A program made the position numbers and the translations under genes. Positions 42,503-51,900 of a DNA stretch of 64,000 nucleotides are shown piece by piece; positions within the stretch are counted from its first letter, which is position 1, and every line of letters begins with the position of its first letter. Location: contig JAJPKP010000027.1 of NCBI GenBank assembly GCA_021323675.1, forward strand, positions 152,317 to 216,316. Reading direction: 5' to 3'. The stretch comes from Pseudomonadota bacterium. GTDB taxonomy: Bacteria > Desulfobacterota > Binatia > Binatales > Binataceae. The notes under the pieces are model-generated. The model saw nothing but the letters and a program-made list of their open reading frames with translations. It was not told the origin of the DNA and did not search any database.

Positions 42503-44755
42503 CTACTTGCGGATGTCGATCTCGACGTCTCCCTGGCGGTCGATCACGTCGGCCGCGGCCGCGTTAGTGTTGGGCATCCTCTGAAAGCTGAGCGAGACCC
42601 GGCCGTGTTCTCCGACCCGCAGCCCTTCGAGCCTGATCCAATCGAGCCACGGCGGCATTATCGGCGAATCGATAGCGACGCGCTTTTCGAATCCGAGTAT
42701 CCGCATCCCCAGCATCGCCTGCATGATCAGAAAGACGCTGGCGGCCGCCCATGCCTGCGGATGGCAGGCGACCGGATACGGGACCGGACCCAGATGGGGT
42801 TCGCGATGGAACCCGCAGAAGAGCTCGGGCAGGCTGCCGCCGCGGAAGGCAACCGCCGCATCGAGCAGGCCGTCCAGGATCCGTATGACGCCATCGTGAT
42901 TGCGGCATCGCGCCAACCCCATCGCGGCGATCGCGTTGTCGTGCGGCCATATCGACCCGTTGTGGTAGCTCATGGGGTTGTAACGCCGTTCGTTTTCGCT
43001 CAGCGTTCGGATGCCCCAGCCCGAGAACATGTCTTCGCGGAGCAGGCGATCGGCGAGCAGCCGGGCGCGATCGCCGTCGATAATGCCGGTCGCAAGACAA
43101 TGGCCCGCGTTCGAGCTGACCACGTCGCAGCGCTGTTTCTTTCCATCCAAAGCGAGCGCCACGGTCTGCTTTTCCTCGATCCAAAAGTCGCGCTCGAACG
43201 TCGCCTTTAGCGCCGACGCGCGCGCCGCCAGCTTGGCCGCCAGGTCGGCATGGCCGAGTCGCGCCGCAACCTTGCTGACCTCGGTATAGGCCGCATACAC
43301 GTAGCCCTGCACCTCGCACAGCGCGATCGGCGGTTCCGCCAGCTCGCCGTTGGCGTGCGAGATGGAATCGAACGAATCCTTCCATCCCTGGTTCGAGAGG
43401 CCCTGTGGCGTCTCGCGGATGTATTCCACGTAACCGTCGTGATCCCGATCGCCCCATCGCTCGATCCATTCGAGCGCGCGTTCCACGTTCGGCCACAGGT
43501 CCGCCGCAAGCTTGAGATCGCCGGTTATCGTCACATACAGGCCGTAGAGCCACAGGAACAGCGGGGTGGCATCGATGGTGCCGTAGTAGCGGCCGAAGGG
43601 AATTTCACCGGTCGCCGCCATCTCGCCCGCACGCATCTCGTGCACGATCTTGCCCGGCTGCTCGTCTCGGGCTTCATCGACCTTGGTCCCCTGGAGCGCG
43701 GCCAGAGTTCGCAGCGTTCGGCCCGCGATATCGGGGCTGAACTGGAGCACCGACAGCGAGGTAAGCAGGCTGTCGCGTCCGAACAAGGTCGCAAACCACG
43801 GGATACCGGCCATCATGAACGAGCCCTGCTCGGTCATGCCGATAATCGAGCGCAGATCCGCGGCCGATCGCCTGAGCAGAAAATCGAAGATTCCGTGACT
43901 TGCGGTTATCTTGGCCCACTCCGATTGCGCCTTGGCGATCTCCCCATGCCGTTCGCTCAGCGCGCTCTGGAAATCCGCGGGCTGGGCCTGGGTCGGCGAT
44001 GGTGCCGCGGCCTGCTCGACGCCGCACCTGACCCGAGCCTCGAGCTTGACTGATTCGTCGGCCTGCAATTCGAGCGTAAAGGAGGCTCGCCGATCGGTCA
44101 GCGTGCGCGGCGGCGGGATGAACTCGATCTCGGTAAACCGTGTGACGTTGTCCAGTCCGCGATAGCGGAAGCGGAGCTTGCCGTCGCCGGATTCGGTCGG
44201 CAGATCCTCGCCGCGATGCGTTCGCTTCACGCCGCGCACCTCGAACAAGTCGGCGAAGTCAACCGCGAACGAGAGGTCGAAAGGGACCTTTACCGGCATG
44301 CCGGAATAGTTGGTGAACATCAAGCGATGGTAGAGCGCGGCGTTGACCAGCACCCAACTGCGCTCGATCTGGATCGAGTTGCGCGGCAGAGCGATTTTGC
44401 CGCTTCGCCCGGCCATGTCGGGGTTTGTCAGGTTGGCGCGAAACTCCGCGTTGTCGTCGCTCAGGTAGCAATTCAGATAGTAGGGCGCCTGGCCCGCGAC
44501 CCTCAATTCGAATCCGCTCAGGAAGCGGGTGTCCTTGTAAAAGAAGCCAAGCGCCTCAAGCGGCGACTCCGCGATGTCTCCGCCGGCTTCGAAGACCGCG
44601 AAGCTCTGCGCATCGGCCAGCACCTTGGTTTCGCGGCGCGAGGTCAGCGAGGATGCGAGCACATAGAAGTTCGCTCCGACCTTGAGGACACTGCGCGCCT
44701 TTTGATTGCTGCGTTTGCGCGGCTTTTTCACCGCCGTTTGTGTCTCCGATTTCAT
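42503..44755 (-). CDS. amylo-alpha-1,6-glucosidase (glycogen-debranching-type) family protein
   Basis: A 750-residue protein with a lysine/arginine-rich start. It has the bacterial debranching N-terminal beta domain (about 25-300: FYVLASSLTSRRETKVLADA, GFFYKDTRFLSGFEL) and a C-terminal (alpha/alpha)6 barrel (about 320-740). Expected active-site segments are GIPWFATLFGRDSL, YYGTIDATPLFLWL and the strand with SYHNGSIWPHDNAI. The family includes bacterial enzymes whose glycan substrate is often not glycogen. Its start overlaps the GT4 gene by 4 bases, so the two act together. Confidence 0.87.
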   Translation of the reverse strand: MKSETQTAVKKPRKRSNQKARSVLKVGANFYVLASSLTSRRETKVLADAQSFAVFEAGGDIAESPLEALGFFYKDTRFLSGFELRVAGQAPYYLNCYLSDDNAEFRANLTNPDMAGRSGKIALPRNSIQIERSWVLVNAALYHRLMFTNYSGMPVKVPFDLSFAVDFADLFEVRGVKRTHRGEDLPTESGDGKLRFRYRGLDNVTRFTEIEFIPPPRTLTDRRASFTLELQADESVKLEARVRCGVEQAAAPSPTQAQPADFQSALSERHGEIAKAQSEWAKITASHGIFDFLLRRSAADLRSIIGMTEQGSFMMAGIPWFATLFGRDSLLTSLSVLQFSPDIAGRTLRTLAALQGTKVDEARDEQPGKIVHEMRAGEMAATGEIPFGRYYGTIDATPLFLWLYGLYVTITGDLKLAADLWPNVERALEWIERWGDRDHDGYVEYIRETPQGLSNQGWKDSFDSISHANGELAEPPIALCEVQGYVYAAYTEVSKVAARLGHADLAAKLAARASALKATFERDFWIEEKQTVALALDGKKQRCDVVSSNAGHCLATGIIDGDRARLLADRLLREDMFSGWGIRTLSENERRYNPMSYHNGSIWPHDNAIAAMGLARCRNHDGVIRILDGLLDAAVAFRGGSLPELFCGFHREPHLGPVPYPVACHPQAWAAASVFLIMQAMLGMRILGFEKRVAIDSPIMPPWLDWIRLEGLRVGEHGRVSLSFQRMPNTNAAAADVIDRQGDVEIDIRK

Positions 44756-45927
44756 CCCATCTTGCCCCGCGTGGTCTGCCGCCGCTTCTTGCGCGCCCTG
44801 GCCGAAGGACCCGGGCGGCCCGCGGTTCCTTTCTTCAGTTTCGCCGCCCTGGCGATCAGCTTTTCGTACACGCGCTCGTACGCGTCCGCCATCTGTTCGA
44901 CCGTGAATCGCTGGTCGAATTGCGCGCGAACGCCCTCGCGCGGCAGCTCGATCGCTTTCTTCAAACCTTCGACCAGATCATCGACCGTTACCCCGATGTA
45001 TCCGCTGACTCCCGGTTTTATAATCTCGGGCACGGACCCGCAGGGGCGAGTCACCACCGGAGTCCCGCACGCCATCGACTCGATCATCACGAGCCCGAAA
45101 GGCTCCGGCCAGTCCACCGGAAACATCAGCGCCATCGCGTTGCCGAGGAAGTCGTTCTTTTCGATCTCGTTGATCTCGCCGATGAATTCGATATCAGGCG
45201 GGGAAATGAGCGGCTTGATGACGGCTTCGTAGTAGGCCTTGTCGAGCGTGTCGACCTTCGCGGCCAGCTTGAGCGGAATACCGGCGCGGCGCGCCACTTC
45301 GATCGCGATGTCGGGTCCCTTCTCGGGCGAAATTCTGCCCAGGAACGCAAGGTACTTGCCCGGCCCCGGATGGAAGCGGAGCAGGTCTCGCGGCAGGCCG
45401 TGATAGACCGTCGCCTGCCAGTTCATGAACGGCAGCGGCTCGCGTTGCGCGTCGCTTATCGAAACGACCGGAATCTTCCGATAGCGGGAATAGACCGGCC
45501 GATGCGCTTCGATATCGAGCCGTCCGTGCAGGGTCGTGACCGATGGCACGCTGCAGACTTCGGCCAGCGGGAAAGTCCAGTAGTCCACGTGGCCATGGAC
45601 GATGTCGAAGCGCTTGTCGCCGTCCTTGTACGCGTCGCTGATCATCGGGAAGTGCGCGAACACGCCATACTCGTTGTTGCCCGCAAGGCGCAGCGCCTCA
45701 GGATACCCCGAATGAAGCTTCGCTTTGGTGATCGAGTCGCCCGAGGCGAACAGGGTCACCTTGTGCCCTCTCGCGACCAGCTCTTCGGTCAGGTACGAAA
45801 CGACACGCTCGGTGCCGCCGTAAAGCTTTGGGGGCACCCTTTCGTAAAGCGGAGCAATCTGCGCGATTCTGAGCGGTTTTGAGTCAGTGTGGCCGGGCCT
45901 GGCCTTCCGGGCGGTCTTGATGGGCAA
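44752..45927 (-). CDS. family 4 glycosyltransferase
   Basis: About 391 residues, GT-B fold. The N-terminal acceptor domain shows LRIAQIAPLYERVPPKLYGG and a ribose/phosphate loop after it. The C-terminal donor-sugar site is EPFGLVMIESMACGTPVV, with the E-x7-E motif of GT4 enzymes. The open frame begins at ATG 45993, but that lacks a ribosome site. The TTG at 45927 is preceded by GAGAGGAG at about 9 bases and starts near the family N terminus, so I prefer it. Coupled to the debranching-type enzyme. Confidence 0.83.
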   Translation of the reverse strand: MPIKTARKARPGHTDSKPLRIAQIAPLYERVPPKLYGGTERVVSYLTEELVARGHKVTLFASGDSITKAKLHSGYPEALRLAGNNEYGVFAHFPMISDAYKDGDKRFDIVHGHVDYWTFPLAEVCSVPSVTTLHGRLDIEAHRPVYSRYRKIPVVSISDAQREPLPFMNWQATVYHGLPRDLLRFHPGPGKYLAFLGRISPEKGPDIAIEVARRAGIPLKLAAKVDTLDKAYYEAVIKPLISPPDIEFIGEINEIEKNDFLGNAMALMFPVDWPEPFGLVMIESMACGTPVVTRPCGSVPEIIKPGVSGYIGVTVDDLVEGLKKAIELPREGVRAQFDQRFTVEQMADAYERVYEKLIARAAKLKKGTAGRPGPSARARKKRRQTTRGKMG

Positions 45928-46089
45928 AATCAGCAGCTCCTCTCGATGCGATAGGTGGTCGCGCGTTCCCCCCCCGGCTCCACATATAAGCATGGAGCGT
46001 CAGCGACTTAAACTTCCGGGGAATGTTCCGAGACCGTGGACGAGGACCGAGAAGCGGGCGCGGATCACGCGTCCGCGGCGATGGGAACT

Positions 46090-46299
46090 TCAATCATCGA
46101 CACCCGGCATCACCACCAGGTAAACGCTCCGGTCGGGCAGGCGGTACGCGTGCGTGTAAGGCGCCCATCCATCAACCCGTTCAATCAACTCGGGATCCCC
46201 GTCGATTCCATCCAGCACCTCTTCCCAGTCTTCCACTTCAGCGTCGGGGATTCGGAAATACTTGCCGTTTCGCGTGTACACCATGACGCATCGGATCAT
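46090..46299 (-). CDS. small acidic protein of unknown function
   Basis: A 69-residue soluble protein (VYTRNGKYFRIPDAEVEDWEEVL) rich in Asp, Glu and aromatics. The ATG at 46299 has GGAGGA nine bases upstream, which supports translation. It lies 24 bases downstream of the deazaflavin-type reductase gene in the same direction, so it may be co-transcribed. No domain is recognised. Confidence 0.55.
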   Translation of the reverse strand: MIRCVMVYTRNGKYFRIPDAEVEDWEEVLDGIDGDPELIERVDGWAPYTHAYRLPDRSVYLVVMPGVDD

Positions 46300-46323
46300 A
46301 GCGACGATCCTCCGCTTGCGGCT

Positions 46324-46737
46324 TCATCCGATCTTTTCCAGGACTATCACCGGAATTCTTCGCGCGGTCTTCTTTTGATACTCGTGGAAAATCGGCATCT
46401 GCGCAGCCTGCTGGTTGAACAGGCGATCTCGTTCCGCGCCCTGCGCGACCGTCACCCTGGCTTTGAACCGCTCCGAGCCGATTTCGACCGTGGGCGTGGG
46501 ATTCGCGACCAGGTTATGGTACCAGGACGGGTTCTTCGCATTGCCGGCGAACGACGCGATTATTACGATCCGGCTTCCGTCACGTGAGTACACCAGCGGG
46601 GTGACGTAGGTCTTGCCGCTCTTCGCTCCGGTCGTCGTAAGCAGCAGCATCGGAGCGCCCTGGAACTGCCCGCCGACCTTGCCGCCGTTGGCCCTGAACT
46701 CTTCGATCACCTTCTGGTTGAACTCGTTCACCGCCAT
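46324..46737 (-). CDS. deazaflavin (F420)-dependent nitroreductase-family protein (Ddn-like)
   Basis: A 137-residue split-barrel protein resembling mycobacterial Ddn. Family segments are GAPMLLLTTTGAKSGKTYVTPLVY, IASFAGNAKNPSWYHNLVANP and FKARV. Ddn-type proteins use reduced F420 to reduce quinones or nitro compounds. The ATG at 46737 follows GAGGAATTCCCG; an upstream in-frame ATG at 46752 is less well placed. Divergent from an F420-type LLM gene, which supports F420 use by this organism. Confidence 0.85.
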   Translation of the reverse strand: MAVNEFNQKVIEEFRANGGKVGGQFQGAPMLLLTTTGAKSGKTYVTPLVYSRDGSRIVIIASFAGNAKNPSWYHNLVANPTPTVEIGSERFKARVTVAQGAERDRLFNQQAAQMPIFHEYQKKTARRIPVIVLEKIG

Positions 46738-46886
46738 CGGGAATTCCTCCACCTCGGATCAGGCTGTCAAGACGATTCGAGCATAGCGGTCGGCGTCGCG
46801 AAAGTCTTGTCCCCGGCCGCCGAGTTTTGCGATTCGGCCCAATCGCGATAGGCTGGGCCGCAAAATCACAGGATTAGAGAGCGAAC

Positions 46887-47744
46887 ATGAAATTCGGTAT
46901 CGGCTTTGCCACTTCCGGAGCGTTCAGCGATCCCGCTCTGCTCGGTCATCTGGCGACCAACGCCGAGCGATGCGGTTTTGAATCGCTGTGGAGCGTGGAA
47001 CACGTCGCGGTTCCGGTGACCCATCTGCCCTACCCGGGCACCAGGGACGGAAAAATGCCGGGCGGCGATGAGGTCGCGATTCCCGACCCGCTTATCCCGC
47101 TCGCCTACGTTGCGGCGATCACCAAAACCATCCGGCTCGCCACGGGAATATTGATCCTTCCGCAACGCCATCCGATTTACACCGCCAAGGAGGTCGCAAC
47201 CGTCGATGTGCTGTCGCGCGGGCGCGTCATCCTGGGCATCGGCAGCGGATGGATGAAAGAGGAGTTCGAGGCGCTCGGAATCGATTTCCATCGGCGTGGA
47301 GCGATGACCGACGAGGCGATCCAGGCGCTGCGCGTGCTGTGGCGCGACGGAACGTCGTCGTTCTCGGGCAAGCATTTCAAGTTCGGTCCGCTGCATTCAT
47401 ATCCGAAGCCGGTGAATCGCAACGTTCCAATTCATGTCGGAGGCCATTCGCCGGCCGCGGCAAAAAGGGCAGGGCGGTACGGCGACGGCTTCTTTCCGAC
47501 CGTGATGAATCCCGAGAAGCTGAAAGAGCTGTTCGCAATCGTGCGGTCCGAGGCGCAAAAGGCCGGGCGCGATCCGGACGCCATCGAGCTTTCGTGCCTC
47601 ACGCGTTCCTTCAAGCCCGATGACTTGAAGGCGCTTGGCGATATCGGCGTCTCGCGCGTGGTGGTGAATCCGCCCGGAACCAAACCGGAAGCGATCACAC
47701 GCGGCCTCGAAAAGTTTCAAGAAGAAATCATCTCGCGCGTGTAG
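46887..47744 (+). CDS. LLM-class, F420-dependent-type oxidoreductase
   Basis: A 285-residue luciferase-like TIM barrel. Key segments are FGIGFATSGAFSDPALLG, ESLWSVEHVAVP, RLATGILILPQRHPIYTAKEVAT and LGIGSGWMKEEFEALGIDF, which fit probable F420-dependent subfamilies. The substrate is unknown. It shares a divergent 150-base region with the Ddn-like gene and is followed 42 bases later by a hydrolase gene that may be in the same transcript. Confidence 0.87.
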   Translation: MKFGIGFATSGAFSDPALLGHLATNAERCGFESLWSVEHVAVPVTHLPYPGTRDGKMPGGDEVAIPDPLIPLAYVAAITKTIRLATGILILPQRHPIYTAKEVATVDVLSRGRVILGIGSGWMKEEFEALGIDFHRRGAMTDEAIQALRVLWRDGTSSFSGKHFKFGPLHSYPKPVNRNVPIHVGGHSPAAAKRAGRYGDGFFPTVMNPEKLKELFAIVRSEAQKAGRDPDAIELSCLTRSFKPDDLKALGDIGVSRVVVNPPGTKPEAITRGLEKFQEEIISRV

Positions 47745-47786
47745 CCGCGCGGCGCGGAAACTCCGGACTGAGCGGGGAACCATACA

Positions 47787-48881
47787 ATGACGACCGGCGA
47801 AACCTTCTACGCGGCCAGACTGGCCGACCTTCAGAACGAATTGCTGGAGTTTCTTCGCGCTTTCGAATCGATCCAGGAAGAAATTCGCCCCGGAGTGCTC
47901 TCCGCCTGCCAGGCGAGGATAGTCTCAGTTGTGCGCGATATGTTTCGCCGCTTCGAGGCGGATTTCGCCCCGATGACGCCGCCGGATGCGATGGCGGAAG
48001 TGCATCGCGGCCTGGTTGCGGCGGTTCGCGAACTGGGCAAGGCGTACGAGCTTTTCATGACGCAGCCCGGGCCCCAGTGGACTCTCACCTACCTGCAGAG
48101 CCGTGCCGCATTTTGCCGTGGCCTCTATCAACTCTATGACTTGCGCGATCGGTTGCCCGCGGCCGCTTCGCATTTTGTAATCGCGCAAGGCGATGCTCCC
48201 GCACCGCATCCGCCCGATGGCATCGCGCGCGGCTTCATCCGTCGAAGCCGCAACGATGAACGCTCGGATTACACGCTTTACATTCCCGAGGACTATTCGC
48301 CCGACCGGCCGATGCCGCTGATTGTCGCGCTGCACGGCGGCTACGGGCATGGCTACGAATATGTCTGGACCTGGTTGAGATCGGCGCGCAGCCGCCGCTA
48401 TGCCGTCCTCGCGCCCAAATCGTGGGACAACACCTGGGACATGAGCTTGCCGAGCGAAGATACGCAATCGATCCTGCGGATGCTCGATGAAGTCACGCGT
48501 GAATTCTCAATCGATCCTGCGCGGGTCTATCTGACCGGGCTCTCCGACGGCGCCACGTTCGGTTACATCTTTGGACTGGAACGGTCGCACCTGTTCCGCG
48601 GTATGGCGCCGATCGCCGGCGTGCTTCACCCGGCGGTGGACTCGATGCTGCGTCAGGGCCGCGGCAAGGACACTCCGATGCTGGTGGTCCACGGCGTGCA
48701 CGACTTTATCTTCCCGGTTACGTTTGCGCGCTCCGCCTGCAAGCTGTTAAGCGGCATCGGCTACAACGTGACCTACAAGGAACTTCCCGATTGGGGCCAC
48801 GCTTATCCGTATTCGATCAACGAGCGTATTGTCCTGCCCTGGCTTGAGTCGCTGCCGCCGAAGCCTCCCGCGGCCGTTTGA
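47787..48881 (+). CDS. alpha/beta-hydrolase with an N-terminal helical extension
   Basis: A 364-residue protein. Residues 1-130 are predicted mostly helical and unlike standard hydrolases. The catalytic domain (about 150-355) shows LIVALHGGYGHGYEY for the oxyanion hole, YLTGLSDGATFGY with nucleophile Ser, VVHGVHDFIFP for the acid and WGHAY for the histidine. It resembles PHB-depolymerase/esterase-type hydrolases lacking a signal peptide, so it is probably cytosolic. The substrate is unknown. Confidence 0.83.
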   Translation: MTTGETFYAARLADLQNELLEFLRAFESIQEEIRPGVLSACQARIVSVVRDMFRRFEADFAPMTPPDAMAEVHRGLVAAVRELGKAYELFMTQPGPQWTLTYLQSRAAFCRGLYQLYDLRDRLPAAASHFVIAQGDAPAPHPPDGIARGFIRRSRNDERSDYTLYIPEDYSPDRPMPLIVALHGGYGHGYEYVWTWLRSARSRRYAVLAPKSWDNTWDMSLPSEDTQSILRMLDEVTREFSIDPARVYLTGLSDGATFGYIFGLERSHLFRGMAPIAGVLHPAVDSMLRQGRGKDTPMLVVHGVHDFIFPVTFARSACKLLSGIGYNVTYKELPDWGHAYPYSINERIVLPWLESLPPKPPAAV

Positions 48882-48926
48882 ACGCGCGCGGTTTCGCAAA
48901 CGGCGATGCGTTGATGCGGGCGGCCG

Positions 48927-51900
48927 TTACGGGCGGAACTGGATCGATCGCGGCGCCAGCAGGGACGGCTGCGAAATGATCCGGTAAGCGTTCTCAATCC
49001 ACTCGCATACCCAGCGCCGCGTGTCGCGGGGATCGATCATTTCCTCCATCTGGAAGCGGTTGAGCGGGCCGATTGGACCGCGAGCGCTTTCGATTCTGGC
49101 GTTGATCTCCGCTCGCAAGGCCTCGGGATCCGCCGCCTCGGCTAACTGCCGCTTGTAAGCCGCCTCGATTCCGCCCTCGGGCGGGATGCCGCCGACGTCG
49201 GCGGCGGGCCAGGCCACACGAGCGCTTGCACCGCTTCGCGGGCTGGCGAAATTATTGCCGGCAACCCCGAAGCTCCGCCGCATGATCACCGTGAAGATCG
49301 GAACCTCGACCTGCGCGAAGGCGATCATCCATTCTCCCCCTTTGCGGATGGTTCCGGTCATCTCGTGTTCGAGCCCCACCGCGAAGCCCGGGTTGTCTAT
49401 CAGGTTCAGGATCGGGAGATGGAAGAGATCACACAGGTCGAGATGGCGCTTCAGCTTGTCGCATCCGTCCGCGGTCAATGCTCCTCCGTTGACGTGCCGG
49501 CAATCGGACGCGAGCACGCCCATCGGGTAGCCGTTCATCCGGATGAAGCCGACGATCTGATCGGTGCCCCACAGCGGCCCGATTTCGAAGAAAGAATCGC
49601 GGTCCGCCATCAGCTTGATGGCCCGGCGCATGTCGAACGTCATCGTTCGTTTGCGCGGAATTATCGTGAACAACTCTTCCTCGCGGCGATCGGGCGGATC
49701 CGCGGGATTCGGAGGAAAAACCGGCGGGGCTTCGTACACGCTCGACGGCAGGTAAGACAGGAACCGCTTCGTCATCGCCGCCGCCTCTTCCTCGGTCTCG
49801 GCCAGGTTATCGACCGAGCCGTTGCGGCAGTGGATGTGCCATCCCCCGAGGTCCTCCTTGGTGATTTCGTAGCCCATCGCGTGCTTCACCACCGGCGGGC
49901 CGGCAACGAACAATTGCGCGATGTCCCGGACCATCAGCGAAAAATGGCCCAGCACCGCCTTGGCCGCGCCGATTCCGACCACGCTGCCGAGCAGGACATT
50001 CACCACCGGCACAGTGTTGAGCTGCGTCACGTACATGCTGCTGCCGAGATGGCCGGGCAGGAACGATCCGCCTTCGCCGGACACGCGCGGACGGCCCGCC
50101 TTTATCGCGCCGGAGCTTTCCTGCGCGCGGCTCTCGCCCTCTTTCTGCTGCTTCGGGACCATCGCGGCGATGCTGCCGCCGCCCGACGATCCATCCAGCA
50201 GCCGGATCGAAGGACAGCGAAAGTCGATCGACAGCCGATCGAGGTGGATGCTCTTGCCGCCGATCGCGCCGTCGGCATGTCCGCCGCGCGAGGTAAAATC
50301 ATCGGCGCAGACCACGACCGTGCGCCCCCGGATTTTGCCCCATCCTCCGACGTGATTGGCGGGCGTGAAGCCCGTGATGCGCCCATCGTCGTCGTAATCG
50401 GCGAAGCCCGCGATGCTGCCGACTTCGCGAAAGCTGCCGGCATCGAGCAGCAGGTCGATTCGCTCGCGGCAGGTCAGCTTGCCGCGCGCCCGCTGGCGAA
50501 CGACGCCGGGGTCTTTTGAATCGGGCGCGAAGCGTTGATGCGCAATCGATTGCAGCTTGTGCACATCCGCCAGCATCGGCGCCCAAGTGTCCTCGCCGTA
50601 GGTTCGTGCCGATACGGCAGCTTCACGGTCCTTTGCCGGCGCGATAGTGGCGACTATCTGGCCCAGAGCGATGGTGACACCCGTCTGCGCCGGCCTGATT
50701 TGAGTCAGGATGCCGGCACACGGAGCCGTGATGGCCGTCTCCATCTTCATCGCGGTCACGATCATCAGAGTCGCGCCCGCGGAAACGGTATCGCCGGCTT
50801 TCGCGTGAATCTCCAGGATCACGCCCGCCATCGGGCTTGCGACTCCCTCTTCTCCGCTTGGCACGCTCAGGCCCGTTGCGACGCCTTCCCCGGCCACGAG
50901 GGCGAGGCCGTTTCGGCCGCCGCGCAGCGCGATCGCCTGCTGCTCGAGCAGTGCGAGCGAACTTGAAGATTGCGCGCTGGCAAAAGACGCGAGGCGCGGA
51001 TTCTCTGAGAAAAAGCTCGTCCGCGCGTCGCCTGCCCGGACCGCGGGATGCGAGAGGATCGCGCGCAACTGCGCGAGATTGGTCGGCAGTCCGCTGATGT
51101 GGAACTCGTCAAGCGCGCGAATCCCGCGGTCGAGCGCCGACTCCAGTGAATGGCCCGAGTTTGACTGACAGATCAGCTTCGCGAACATCGGATCGAACTG
51201 GGGCGGCAGCGCATAGCCGAGATACCCGCACGAATCGACCCTTACTCCCGGTCCGGCCGGTTCCTTATATGCCGTAAGCACGCCCGCGCCGGACGCGACG
51301 ATGCGAGCCTGCACGGCAAAGCCGCGCGGAGCTTTCACCGCGCTCTGGTCGGGTATCCCGAGATCCTGAACGAGATCGCCGGCCGCGATGCGGAACTGGG
51401 CCTCGACCAGGTCGACACCGGTGACCTGTTCGGTGACGGTATGCTCGACCTGGATCCGCGGATTGCATTCGATGAAGAAATGCTCGCCCCGTTCCGGGAT
51501 CACCAGGAACTCGACGGTCCCCGCGTTCACGAAGCCCGCGGCGCGCGCCAGCCTGAGAGCATCGTCCAGGATTCTTCGCCGAAGTCCGGCCTCCAGCGCC
51601 GGGGCGGGAGCGATCTCGACAACCTTCTGGTTGCGAAGCTGGATGGAGCAGTCGCGTTCGTAGAGGTGGACGGCATTGCCGCGGGTGTCGGCGAGAATCT
51701 GAACCTCGATATGCCGCGGACGCTCGATCAGCTTCTCGACAAAGACGGAACCGTCGCCGAATGCCGCCTGCGCCTCGCTTTGGCATCGCGCGAACGCCGC
51801 CGCCATCTCGTCCGCGCCGGCGACCGTTCGCATCCCGCGCCCGCCGCCGCCCGCCGCCGCCTTCAGCATCACCGGATAACTGATCGCCTTTGCCGCCGCC

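Noticed and set aside
42354..43210. Plus-strand frames opposite the debranching-enzyme gene.
   Set aside because: They are antisense shadows of a large, well-supported minus-strand gene and have biased, arginine-rich composition.
49365..50519. A 384-codon frame on the plus strand opposite the acyl-CoA carboxylase.
   Set aside because: Antisense to a clear multidomain enzyme; the composition (Arg/His/Asp-rich) is typical of shadows in high-GC DNA.
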